From Scolanthus callimorphus (Eukaryota > Cnidaria > Anthozoa > Actiniaria > Edwardsiidae), in assembly GCA_033964015.1 (NCBI GenBank), contig CM066924.1, positions 22,564,280 to 22,628,279 on the forward strand: 64,000 bases of DNA. The letters run 5' to 3'. The position numbers and the translations under genes are program-made. Below are positions 26,401 to 36,389 of this stretch, in pieces; position 1 is the stretch's first letter, and the number at the start of each line of letters is the position of its first letter. The notes beneath the pieces are model-generated. The model had not been told where the DNA came from. It worked only from the letters and a program-made list of their open reading frames with translations, and made no database searches.

Positions 26401-29014
26401 TGACAGGGTCTGTCATTAATACACAATCAGTCACTTCACCATATTGCTCAAAATATGCCTGTAAACCAGCTAAAATGATTAACAGAAAGAAAAAAAGGTT
26501 ATTAAATAGGCTGTTAAATACTTGCTACAAGCAGGCACCACAGAGGTAATTAATACAGTGGAACCTTAATTTTATGATCCTTGATTTAACGATACCCCAC
26601 TACCTCACCTTTAAAATCCTTATATCGAGAGTTCATTTACAATAATACCCCGATTTTACGATGTAATTTTGCTGTCCCTGTGGGGTATCGTAAAATTTGG
26701 GTTTTACTATAGTGAGAAGGGACACATCCTTGAACCTGCAAGTTTTGTTATATGATACTTTGCAAAAGAAAAGAAAAATTTTGCTTATACACCATCTTCA
26801 GAAAGGATTGCAACCTGTGGGATGCAGTACTATTTTGTTGTAGGCTGTAGTGTACTGGTATCATGGAGTCTTTTCCAAAGGACAAGATGAAATAAGCATA
26901 AAATGTGGACCCCATATTTAATTATTTTGGCTCATAATTGGCTCTCCTATGGAGCCACATGAGCAACAACAACCTAGTTATTGTGTCATGCCTGATGCAA
27001 CCTGCTCTGAAATAGGTGTATGCTGTATCCTGTTCGATGGTCGCTTAAGCAAAGCAACATTTATTGAATAGACCTTTTTCCAAAATGGCCGCCGCAAATT
27101 CACATGTCTTAAAATTAAGCTGACTGAAAATCAAATACTGGCACTAGAAAGAGTATCCTTGCATTAGTAATACTTTAAATTTTCGTTATGCCAAATGCCA
27201 TGTCGGCTGAGAAAGCAGAGTCTGAAAATTGAAAATTTTACAAGGATTTATATGACTGGGGGTGTGACACATACCCTCAGTCATACAAACGTCTGTAAAT
27301 TTTCAGATTTTCAACGTTCGTTTTCTCAGAAGATATTGGATATAATGCAGCAAAATTTTGTAGTTTTGCTAAAGTGATGATGTGTGTTCTAGTGCTGGTG
27401 TTCATTTTTAACAAAAATCGATTTAAATTTTTGGTGGCCATTTTGGAAAAAGGTCTATTTGGTGTATATTTGACCCTGTAGAGATAGCAGCAATTTTGGT
27501 TATGACTTAAATCAGCTCACATAGATAGATACAGGAAAACAAATTGGCTTAAAGGGCCAGTGTCAGCCACTCCTTTGTTATTGTTTTCGTTTGATATGAG
27601 AAGACGAATTACATTTAAAAATCCCTAACTCAACATCTAAAAACAAAGTTTCAGATTTGATTTACCCAAATTAATCGAGAAAAGTTCTCTATATTCTCTA
27701 AATCAGCCGATGGAAATGGATGCTTTCTCCGACTTGGTATGTTGCTATGCTGTCAAAATAGCGGCTGATACAGGCTCTTTAAACACGGAGTTCCGGTATA
27801 AAAGGAGCGGGCCCGCGGGCCTTTGATTGTCAGTTGTCACTCAGCTGTTGTAGAGTTAACACCTCTGTGGCGCGAAATTCAAAATTTCTATTCAAATCGC
27901 GAGTTTAAAAAGAAATAAATGGGAACTCTTAGCTTTTTAAACAATTACGTTTTTAGTTGCGGCAGAATAATTTTTTTTACAAGCGGTTTGGCTCAGATAA
28001 AAGCTTTTCGAGCGGAGAGCAAGACTAATTAGTATTCATAAGGATCGAAATATTCTGAACCGCGAAATTCAAAATGTGAACTCAAAACGTTAGTAAACAT
28101 CAAATAACCAATTATTCAGTATTCTACAAGGCATTACCTTGCGATTTATTCAAAAAGAATTTTATTTCAACTTGTTGGGGGCCCTATAAAAACACTTTTG
28201 CCGGAGACTGAAAATTCTCGACTTTATTATGTTGAAATATGAATTTATAGTTGCTGATTCAAGCGTGAAAGTGGGCGGTCTTATCCCTTTTATACTGGAA
28301 CTCCGTGTTTAAATGCGACAAATATCATTTGTTTATATTGCAGCATGTCTAGCGTTTATTTGATTAAAAAATGCCACATACAAAAAATGCTTGTGTAACG
28401 GACATTGTAGAGAAAATTTTTTAAAATGTAACAAATATTTTGAAGGTCTGCTGTCAATCATGGTTACGTAAGCGCTTAGAAGCAGGACACTTCCAGTAGA
28501 TATTTGCTGGTGTACAAGGACAAATACAGAAGTTGAGAAAAATTTGCACGTGTAAACTTTGCTTCAGTGACATACAGTGATAGTAATCCAAATATAAAAT
28601 AAGGCAATGAATTTAGTACAACTACAAGAACACTGAGAGGACGAAGCAACGATCGATCAGTCAAAGGTCGAACTCATGACATGGTGTCCGGACTGGACGA
28701 CTAGTAGATCGAGTACGCAGAAAATAGTTCCCTTTGTACTTGCATGGTGTCATGCTTTGAGCTAACTGACAAGCTATTATAACTCTCTCTAGCTTACCAC
28801 TGTCGGTGCTTATATTTAGCCCCCCGACGAAAATTTTCCTGCAACGAAAAAGAACGCGTCAGGCGAAAAATGCACATGGCGCGCGTAAAGCGGGTCAAAT
28901 TCGTTTCATTTTTGGACGCTTCAAAAAGCAAAATATGCAAAAGAAACACTCCGTTTGAAAATGTTATTAATCTTACCCTATATCATCCTTTCCTGGTGTT
29001 CTTCCAATCGGCAT
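15789..29014 (-). CDS. DAZAP1: DAZAP1 orthologue, hnRNP-type RNA-binding protein, 13 exons
   Basis: Exons: 28977-29014, 28798-28838, 26388-26469, 25079-25163, 24493-24597, 24164-24262, 23952-24000, 21232-21314, 19673-19802, 18297-18419, 17899-18009, 16444-16581, 15789-15985. They total 1,281 nt = 426 residues plus stop, with phases matching at every junction. RRM1 starts at residue 14 (KIFVGGL; RNP1 RCFGFVTF); the linker is rich in P, Q and RG; RRM2 starts near 126 (KIFIGGV; RNP1 RGFGFVTF). Residues from about 200 are a low-complexity G/A/Y/P tail ending GFHPYGR, close to the GFHPYRR end I recall for vertebrate DAZAP1 (407 aa). The tail exons (9-13) are all joined in phase 1, a pattern that allows in-frame skipping. 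Role (by family): nuclear-cytoplasmic shuttling protein acting in splicing and mRNA translation. Odd: RNP1 of RRM1 has Cys where Gly is usual. The ATG at 29014 was chosen because its 38-nt exon splices exactly into RRM1. Confidence 0.92.
16039..16201. mobile_element. Harbinger-like MITE with TAA target duplication
   Basis: Ends are AGCCGGCACAGACTAGGGGAC and its near complement. TAA flanks both sides (16036-16038 and 16202-16204). It lies in the last intron of DAZAP1. Confidence 0.75.
16704..16874. mobile_element. MITE, 'CTTGCCCTGTTTCG' family, copy 2
   Basis: Same arms as 14687-14857 (CTTGCCCTGTTTCGCCTAG and its complement). It is in a DAZAP1 intron. Confidence 0.75.
17246..17612 (-). mobile_element. 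tRNA-derived SINE, copy 1
   Basis: On the minus strand the head contains an A-box-like TGGTCCAGCG and a perfect B box, GGTTCGACTCC (17540-17550), spaced as in a tRNA promoter. A non-tRNA body follows. The body recurs at 56519-56840 and the head at 24868-25052. It is in a DAZAP1 intron. Confidence 0.75.
18788..19100. mobile_element. 'GTCGCCA' MITE copy 2, split by a nested element
   Basis: The left part (GACATTAAC then AAGGTGCCATT) and the right part (ATTGGCGACCAATTC) match the uninterrupted copy at 49643. Between them lies a separate inverted-repeat element, 18819-19056. Confidence 0.7.
18819..19056. mobile_element. Nested MITE with GGGCAATTCCAGAAA ends
   Basis: Ends are GGGCAATTCC and GGAATTGCCC, with arms running through AAAGGTACC and CGGGCGGCA. 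The interior has CCCCCATGCAT units. ATT is repeated at the two junctions. Removing it restores the host MITE. Confidence 0.75.
21552..22502. mobile_element. 951-bp DNA transposon relic, CAGGG ends
   Basis: Terminal repeats are CAGGGCATCTGGGGAAGTG and its complement, with TGTTTA duplicated at 21546-21551 and 22503-22508. Next to each end are many CGCACTTTT words. No transposase frame survives. The CAGGG ends suggest hAT, but hAT duplications are usually 8 bp, so the superfamily is uncertain. It is in a DAZAP1 intron. Confidence 0.75.
24868..25052 (-). mobile_element. tRNA-derived SINE, copy 2 (head part)
   Basis: A perfect B box GGTTCGATTCC lies on the minus strand at 24986-24996, with the same flanking body as the SINE at 17246. 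It ends about 27 bp from DAZAP1 exon 4. Confidence 0.65.
25627..25955. mobile_element. Harbinger-like MITE with TAA target duplication
   Basis: Ends are AGGCCGCCACACACGGGCCGA and its near complement; TAA flanks both sides (25624-25626, 25956-25958). Internal copies of the CACACACGAGCC word make a nested hairpin. It is in a DAZAP1 intron. Confidence 0.78.
26556..26710. mobile_element. Mariner/pogo-like MITE
   Basis: It starts CAGTGGAACCTTAATTTTA after a TA and ends with a degenerate complement. GATACCCC and GGGGTATC occur inside as inverted copies. The superfamily call rests on the ends only. Confidence 0.5.
27068..27458. mobile_element. MITE with ATAGACCTTTTTCC ends
   Basis: ATAGACCTTTTTCCAAAATG at the left returns as its complement at the right. 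The centre is a second hairpin around ATGACTG. It lies in DAZAP1 intron 2. Confidence 0.7.
27779..28310. mobile_element. MITE with AACACGGAGTTCC ends
   Basis: AACACGGAGTTCCGGTATAA at 27781 is matched by its near complement ending near 28308. About 530 bp, no reading frame. It lies in DAZAP1 intron 2. Confidence 0.7.
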
Positions 29015-29540
29015 TTTGGCCTATAAATTGGTATTTCTTCAGAACAAACGACTTTCACCCGACGACAAACAGCGAAGAAGTGCGACCACGCGACTAGCCT
29101 CGTTTCCAGGACAAATACCTACAAGACCCGGAGGTGCCCTGGGGACGAGGTTGATCAACGCGTTGGCTCAAAAACACAGGTAGACCAGCCATAACTTCAC
29201 TGATTCTGCTTCTCGTGCTTATCCAATAGGAATACTTTTTGATCATCAACATGATCAAGGACATTGTTTTTCATGAAAGCAGTGACAAAAACGTATATAA
29301 GTAATAATTAACAATAAATATTAAAATCTAAAATAATTATCAATATTGTTTACAACCGCACAAGGTATTTTAAAATAACGTATACGTTACTGATATTACA
29401 CAGAAATCAAGGCTACAAAGAGGCAGGGGTGGGGAGAGCGCATTTTTGGAAGAGGAAGGCAGACTTTAGTTTCGCGACCTCTTAGCTGATACCCACAGCT
29501 CGATCTCTGCTAGTGTAGTGTGATCTGAGGTAGTGTGATA
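29015..29540. promoter_or_regulatory. DAZAP1 upstream region (presumed promoter)
   Basis: This lies directly before the DAZAP1 start codon on the minus strand. The first 150 bp are relatively CpG-rich, as is common for housekeeping promoters. No specific box is identified; this is inference from position only. Confidence 0.35.
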
Positions 29541-29695
29541 TTAGGCCATTAACAATTTTATACATACATATCATTTCATGCGTCTCGATATTCTTGCGTT
29601 TGCGTCTAGTGCGCTTGCGTTCTAGGGGATGGTGCGTGACATGGCGGAGTAAGGACGCTTTGTTACAGGCTCCCTGTACAAGATTTGATTACTAG

Positions 29696-30562
29696 ATGGA
29701 TGCGATTCAATTGGCTTTTAAAAGGAAATCGAGGCAAAGTAGTTCTGATTCGGAGGTTGATATCGCTAAAAGAACGCGTTTAGGTTCGGAAAAGGCTGAG
29801 CAATTTGAACTTATTGAGAACGACGAAGTATTCCAAGCCTTGGAAATGGTGTCTGAACTGTCAAGCAAATTAGATCTCGTTTTATCCCAGATGAAGTCTC
29901 TCGAAGGAAAGCTGTCAGTAGTGGATCTGAAAATATCTACAGTAGAAACCAAGGTGGATGACTTGAGGAAGGATTTTTCGTGTCTAGAGGACTCTGTTCG
30001 CCAAACAAATACACGTGTGAATGAAGTCGAGAAAGGGGTGCAGTTCTTAAACACAGAAGTTCAGGAGGTTCGTAAAATGGCTGAATCGGTACAACTGAAT
30101 GGGAAATCAGAAGTGGAGAAACTAAGGGATGAGTTGCTGTACTTGGAAGTTTATACACGGAGAGAAAATCTCCGTTTTTACGGGATCCCGGAGGCTACAG
30201 AAGATGGGAAAGAAAGCTCAGAAGAAGTGCTAAACAATTTTCTCGAGGCCACCCTGGAGATCGAAGATGCCCATCAGATTGAGTATCAAAGGGTTCATAG
30301 GATCGGATCATTTGAAAAAGGGAAGAATAGACCTCTTATCGCAAGATTTTTGAGGTATCCGGATCGGGAGGAGGTTTTCTCGCGAGCAGCAAAGTTGAAA
30401 GGCACGAAAATAGCTATCTCGGCTGATCTACCTAAGGCGCTAGTAGAGAGGAGAAAGAAATGGGTGCCGAAGCTCAAGGAAGCAAAGAGTCAAGGCAAAA
30501 AGGCATATTTTAGTAGAGCCCAACCTGATAAGCTGTATATAAGCGATATTTTGCAGGTTTAG
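29696..30562 (+). CDS. LINE ORF1 protein (L1 ORF1p type)
   Basis: 288 residues, open from ATG to stop. It has a basic N-terminus (KRKSRQSSSDSE), a long heptad-rich coiled coil at about residues 40-135, then the L1-type RRM beginning near RRENLRFYGIPE and a basic C-terminal domain (PDREEVF, then ADLPKALVERR). By family it is a trimeric RNA-binding chaperone that coats LINE RNA in the cytoplasm. The frame is intact, although ORF2 is broken. Confidence 0.9.
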   Translation: MDAIQLAFKRKSRQSSSDSEVDIAKRTRLGSEKAEQFELIENDEVFQALEMVSELSSKLDLVLSQMKSLEGKLSVVDLKISTVETKVDDLRKDFSCLEDSVRQTNTRVNEVEKGVQFLNTEVQEVRKMAESVQLNGKSEVEKLRDELLYLEVYTRRENLRFYGIPEATEDGKESSEEVLNNFLEATLEIEDAHQIEYQRVHRIGSFEKGKNRPLIARFLRYPDREEVFSRAAKLKGTKIAISADLPKALVERRKKWVPKLKEAKSQGKKAYFSRAQPDKLYISDILQV

Positions 30563-30957
30563 ATCTATTAGTTAATATAACTTATGAGGCTTTCTGTTTA
30601 CGCTAATGGTTTCTTGTTAGCTTCTTAAATTTGCATTCGAAAAAACGTTATGTTTATGCTAATGTTTTCCTGTTAGCTTCTTAAATTTGCATTCGAAAAA
30701 AACGTTAAATCGCTCCTTCTATTGTGTATAGTTATTTTAAGAAAACGGATGGTCGGCCTGGACAGCATAAACACGATCTTTTGTGCTTGCGCAGAATGAG
30801 CGCTATTGACCCGTTTTTGTGGTTATTGTTTAAGTGTGTGTCATGTTCATTTAGTTCATCTAGTTCGTCTTTGTCGGCACTCTTATTTATTATCATTACA
30901 GAAAGGATTTCATTTGTTAGGGTTCTCTTCTTTTTTAATGATGGCTCAAAGGACAAA

Positions 30958-33900
30958 AATCTAAAGTTTAATTTAATTTCTTTGAATGCTCGAGGGCTTC
31001 AGGATTCATTTAAACGAAGCTCTGTCGTGACTTGGGCTAATAAGTTAAATGCAGATATTATTTTTTTACAAGAAACTCACAGTACTAAGAAAACGGAAAT
31101 TTTGTGGAAAAAAGAATGGAAAGGGGGTATCTTCTTTTCACACGGAACTGGATCCAGTAGAGGGGTAATCACTTTGGTTAAAGACGACTTGGATTTTCAA
31201 GTAATTTCATCAACGTGCGACAATAATGGAAGGTATGTTATCCTAAACGTCATCATTCAAGAGGTACCCATAATGTTAGTAAATATATATGCTCCTGACA
31301 AGGAAAAAGAGCAGCCCGATTTTTATAAGAATATTAATTCGTTATTAAATCAGGGGAAAGGTGATAGCCATATCATCATGGGGGGTGACCTCAATCTTTG
31401 TATGAGTAAGTTAGATTGTGATTCTGACGGTGTAAAATTAAAAACAGCGGTTAGAAATATGAATGACTTGAGTCTTCAGCATGATTTAGTAGATATTTGG
31501 CGATTACGTAATCCCGACCTAAAACGTTTTACATGGAGACAGAAAAAGCCCCTTAGACAAAGACGGTTAGATTATTGGTTCATTAGTGATGAACTTCAAG
31601 AGGACATTGAATTAGTAGATATTGTACCCTAATCAAATCTGACCACTCAGCAATTATTTTGAACTTTAATTATGAATCTGAATTTTCGCGTGGTTCTGGT
31701 TACTGGAAATTTAATGCAAGTTTGGTACATGACTCGGAATACGAATCCTTAATTAAAAACAAGCACTCTGATTGGGTAACTGAAACAAAAGACATCTCTG
31801 ATAAAAGGGTCGCATGGGATTTTATAAAATTCAGAATTCGTGAAGCTACCATTTCATACTGTAAACAAAAAGCGAAGAGGCGTAGGTCTAAATTTACTGA
31901 AGTGGAAAAACAATTGAAACAGTGCGAAGAGGAAAAGGATAAATGCCCGACGCAGTCAAACACAGAAAAGGTCGAATCTTTGCGCCTAGAATACGAAAAT
32001 ATGTTGGATTATATAACAAGAGGCTCAATTGTTAGATCTCGAGCGAATTGGTACGAAAACGGCGAAAAAAACAACAAATTCTTTTTAAACTTAGAGAATC
32101 ATAATTTCAAAAAAATTGGATAAGGAAAGTGTACACAAGAGATAGAAAATTGACAACAACTCCAAAAGTGATTTTAAGAGAGCTTGAGAGCTTTTATAAA
32201 GATTTATATGAGAATAGAATAGAGGAAAACACTAGTGCTATTGAAAGTTTTTTGGGGACTACGAAAACTAAATCATTGTCATTAGAGACAAAAAAGTTGT
32301 GTGAGGGTGAACTCACTATTGGGGAATGTTTTAATGCAATGTCTAAATTTGAAAAAAATAAAACTCCGGGAAATGACGGTTTTACGATTGAGTTCTACGA
32401 AGCGTTTTGGTCACTTTTAGGTAATCAATTAGTTGATACCTTAAATTATGCCTATCAGAAAGGGGCACTATCCAATTCGCAAAGACAAGCTATTATTAAA
32501 GTTATTGAGAAAAAGGATAAAGATAGGCGCTACCTAAAAAATTGGAGGCCAATTTCGTTAATTAATGTAGATGCAAAAATAGGCAGTAAAGCTTTAGCCC
32601 TGCGCCTTCAGAAAGTCCTACCTTTTTTGATTCACCATGACCAGCATGCATATGTAGAAGGAAGATCAATATTTGATGCTGTCAGATCAATTGATGATGT
32701 TATTGAATTTACAGAATCGGAAAATATTAGGGGGCTCCTTGTAGCAATCGATTTCCAGAAAGCTTTTGATTCACTGAATAGAACGTTTCTACTGAGGGTG
32801 CTGAAACACTTTAATTTCGGAGAGTCGTTTATAAGATGGGTTGATGTTTTTCATACAGAACTAATGAGTTGCGTATTGAATAATGGGGATATGACTGCCT
32901 TTTTCAATGTGGAAGCCGGTGTCCGCCAGGGGGATCCTCTAAGTCCGTACCTGTTTATACTTGCTCTAGAAACTGTTGCAGACCACATAAGAAGAAACGA
33001 AAAAATAACCGGTGTCCGTATAGATGGGAATGAAATCAAGCTCAGCATTTTTGCAGACGACATGACTGTATTTCTTCGTGATAAGGATGCCTTTTTACAT
33101 TTGATGGAATCTTTGAGCTGTTTCAGTAAAATATCAGGACTCTTAGTTAACGAGGATAAAACAGAGGCTATGTGGCTAGGAGAAAGCCGGAAAGAGAGGA
33201 AAGAGTTGTTACCAATAAAAAAAATTGATCAGCCTATTCAAATACTTGGAGTATATTTCACCTACAACTTAAAGTTGAGAAAAGAACTTAATTTTGACTG
33301 CATTATCAAAAACATTAAAGAGATATTGAATTTATGGAAATGGAGAAATCTCACAGTATACGGAAGAGTTCAAATTCTTAAAACGTTTATTGTGCCGAAA
33401 GTTCTTTATAGAGCAACAATATTATGTTTTGATGATATGCTGTGCAAGGAAATAAATACTTTGATGTATGATTTTTTATGGGGCGGAAACGATAAAGTAA
33501 AAAGGCGGGTGGTTATTGGTGATTATAACAAAGGAGGAATAAGAATGCCAAATTTAGAAATGCTGATAAAAGCACAACGAATAATGTTTCTTAAAAGATA
33601 CAAAGAACCTAGTCCATTGATTTGGAAATACGTTTTAACTTATTATTTGAAGCCTTACGGCGGCCCCTTCCTCTTAGACTGTAATTTCTCTTCGAAAACG
33701 CTGCCAATGCTGCCAAACTTTTATAAGGAGTGCTTTGCAGCATGGTCCCTATTACAATCGGACGTAAGCACATCTAACGAGGAGCATGTGGCAAACCAAA
33801 TTTTATGGAATAATAAACACATATGAATAGGTAAACAGTCAATATATAAGGATAATTTGGTGAGAGCAGGTGTCAGTAAAATCCAAGATATAATAAATGC

Positions 33901-34716
33901 CGAAGGAAAACTCGACTCTTTTGAAAAACTGAAAAAACGTTTTTCTATTATTTCTGCATCCGATTATTTCTTACTGCATGGCATTATGGAATCTTTACCT
34001 CTTGATTGGAAACGCGCTCTTGGGACACACCCTCCACTGCGCCTTGATGAAATTACGGATACTCAAATTTCAATGGGAGATAAAACCTTTCGATTAGACA
34101 AGTTAAAGTCGAGAGTTGTGTACGATTTTTTGGTTGAAAAATTAGTTGAAACACCTACTGCAGAATATAAATATGAACACGCACACCCTGAATATGTTTT
34201 CGTGTGGAAAGAAATATATTCCATTCCATTTAAAGCAACTATTGATGTGAAACATAGAGAATTCCAGTGGAAAGTTCTACACAGAATCCTGTTTGGAAAC
34301 AAGTCACTCTTTAAAATGAAAATAGTTGATTCTCCATTATGTAGTTTTTGCAAAGAAGAAGATGAATCCCTCGAGCATTTACTTTATAGATGCAAGTTTG
34401 TACAAGCTTTTTGGGCAGCATTAGAGAGCTCGTTGAAACGGCTTAAAATCCTCGATCGTAAGTTAACTGAATTAGAAATATTATTAGGGATTACATGTGA
34501 CATTAAGTATTCTTCGCTGATCAATTTATTATTATTATTGCTAAGCGATTTATATATTTTTGTCGCCAGAAAGGAATTTTGCCGTTTTCTAATCTAAAAT
34601 TGTTTTGGCTAAGAGTTAAACAAGTCGAATTCACCGAGCTTTCTGTTGCTCTCAATAATAACAAAATGCTGCAGCACCTATACAAATGGGAACCTATCAA
34701 GCAACTTATTCAATAA
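30958..34716 (+). pseudogene. LINE ORF2 (endonuclease-reverse transcriptase), broken
   Basis: Domains in order: APE endonuclease (SLNARGL, FLQETH, YAPD, GGDLNL, RLDYWFIS, SDHSAI) at 30960-31670; reverse transcriptase (RPISLINVDAKI, IDFQKAFDS, RQGDPLSPYLF, the catalytic FADD) at about 32340-33200; C-terminal zf-RVT knuckle (CSFC then EHLLYRC) near 34340-34395; end at TAA 34714-34716. Breaks: frameshift near 31630 just before SDHSAI; frameshift in an A7 run near 32110; TGA at 33824 where CGA (Arg) is expected, a CpG-type mutation; frameshift near 34570. By family, it nicks target DNA and reverse-transcribes its own RNA there. The true start is uncertain, since the frame extends up to 30724 without a good ATG context. 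Confidence 0.9.
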
Positions 34717-35330
34717 TAGATATATTATGTATATATATATACATATTTTGCTGAGTGCCTTTTTCCTTTTTTTTTATAATTGTTGTAGACGTAGTGTAAA
34801 TATCATGTAATTCCTTGTAAAATAAAAAAAAAAAAAAAAAAAAAAAATAGTGTAAACCACAAAGAGAAATGTATGGGTTTGATATCCTTGCGTCTGCGCT
34901 TGCGTTCGTGTGTGAACCATCTCCATTTGACGACTAGCAAATGTAGACAAACGTTTCTCAAAACAGAAATAGCGCTGGATTTATGTACGAATGCGCGCCG
35001 TTTTTAGCCAATCAACGAACATGAGCAAATACCCTCAAATGGCTGGTAAAAGAGCCTCTCCCGCGAGGTGATGAGCTCCGGGTACGCGCTGCAGACAAAA
35101 TTAGGGCACTGGCCATCCTCGGGAACACCAATACTTTTTCGTCAAACGTTTTCTAATTCTTGGTGGATAAATTTCAACACTCGAAGATAAAATTCGTATC
35201 TCCAAGCGGTCATGTAATGTTCTGTTTATTATATAAACATCAATGAAATACCAAATTCAAATTTTATTTGAGTTAAGCTTAAAAATCGAGCATTCAGCAA
35301 AGGCAAGTGTGATATTTTCACATGTGAAAA

Positions 35331-35569
35331 TAAGGGGCCGACCATTTAACTTTGAGGGGGGGGGGGGGGGGGGGGGTGGGCTTTTTTGAAAAAAAATATC
35401 CTGCACGGCCCGAAGGGCCGAAAAAATTTCCTGCACAGCAAAATGATGACTAAAACCCTTCTTTTTTATTGGAAAAAAAATTCTCACCGCTTAACAGAGG
35501 TAGAAAAAAAAATCTTGCACCGACAAAAAAGCCCCCCCCCCCCCCTCAAAAGTTAAATGGTCGGCCCCT
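35331..35569. mobile_element. Inverted-repeat element with poly-G/poly-C arms
   Basis: Ends are GGGGCCGACCATTTAACTTT and its complement. G runs (about 21 bases from 35356) sit near the left end and C runs (35532-35545) near the right. No frame. Confidence 0.7.
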
Positions 35570-35887
35570 AACATGATATTTTCACGTGTGAAGATATCAA
35601 GTTTTCGCGCGGGAGATCACCTGATATTTCATTGGTGTTTATATAATAAACCTATTTATCGCACGACCTTTACTAACAGTCACCCAGGAAGAACGGTGAG
35701 CTAACGACCCGCGCGAAAACTGTTTTTATTCACACCAACTAATTATACCACATACATGCAAATAGCTATAAGGATCTCCAGTATATAATAAAAGAAACAG
35801 TAAATACACTAACAATTTTAATAAGTTATTATTTTTACAATTTTTCGACAATTTAACAGCTCACACACACAGGACCGGTGTCACGAT

Positions 35888-36117
35888 TTTAGTAGCCTGC
35901 TTGCAGGCGGTACTGGGTGTTTTTATCGCGGAAAACCCGGTCCAATCGCTGTTCGGGCGCCATCTTGGAATTTTGAGGCGAGCGGTCCCGGGGCGAGCGC
36001 AAAAATCGGCCGAAGGGGAGGGGGGAGGAGGAAAGGAGAGTCCTCAAAATTCGAACAGCGATCGGACCGGGGTTTTCCGCGATAAAAACACCCAGTACCG
36101 CCTGCAAGCAGGCTACG
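35888..36117. mobile_element. Long hairpin element, GTAGCCTGCTTGCAGGCGG arms
   Basis: Near-perfect arms of about 75 bp: GTAGCCTGCTTGCAGGCGG, TACTGGGTGTTTTTATCGCG and onward, returning as complement. A short loop lies between. The 35570-36389 stretch around it has no other feature. Confidence 0.75.
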
Positions 36118-36389
36118 ATTTTAGCACACTTTTGGTGATGTATAAAACATTCAAATAACTGATGGATAGCCAAAATATTAGTCTAGGTTTGTTACATAGC
36201 CCTTTAAAGTAAAAAACGATCAGGATTGTAGGCCAGGATCTTCCCTCGTCTGGAGGGAAGTGAGGGGAGGATCCTGCTGCGCCCGGGGAGGGGAGGGGGG
36301 ACACTGGCGTGCCAGGATGTCACGAGCCCTGGGTTTTTCCGTAATGATAAACACACCATCTACCGCCTACAATAAAATCTCCTGATACT

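Larger units (their letters stand above)
29623..34848 (+). mobile_element. Full-length L1/Tx1-type non-LTR retrotransposon (LINE), inactive
   Basis: Two-ORF organisation: a short 5' leader (GGGGATGGTGCGTGACATGG), ORF1, a spacer with a 60-bp tandem duplication (30590-30709), ORF2 with endonuclease, reverse transcriptase and a CCHC knuckle, a short 3' UTR, and a poly-A tail ending at 34848. ORF1 is open; ORF2 has three frameshifts and one stop, so the copy is dead though fairly recent. TAG-type microhomology is all that can be seen as a target duplication. Confidence 0.92.
29555..34950. mobile_element. Short inverted-repeat element split by a LINE
   Basis: Sequence left of the LINE (TTGCGTTTGCGTCTAGTGCG) and right of it (GTGTAAACCACA, then TTGCGTCTGCGCTTGCGTTC) together resemble the intact relative at 58820-59118, which has CTTGCGCTTG words and GTGTAAACCACATAAG. 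The LINE therefore lies inside a copy of this family. Outer limits are approximate. Confidence 0.6.

Noticed and set aside
26388..26458. Acceptor TTTACAG for DAZAP1 exon 3
   Set aside because: It would drop four residues of RRM1; the upstream TTTTAG acceptor restores the phase and the normal spacing (STDSAGLQAYFEQYG).
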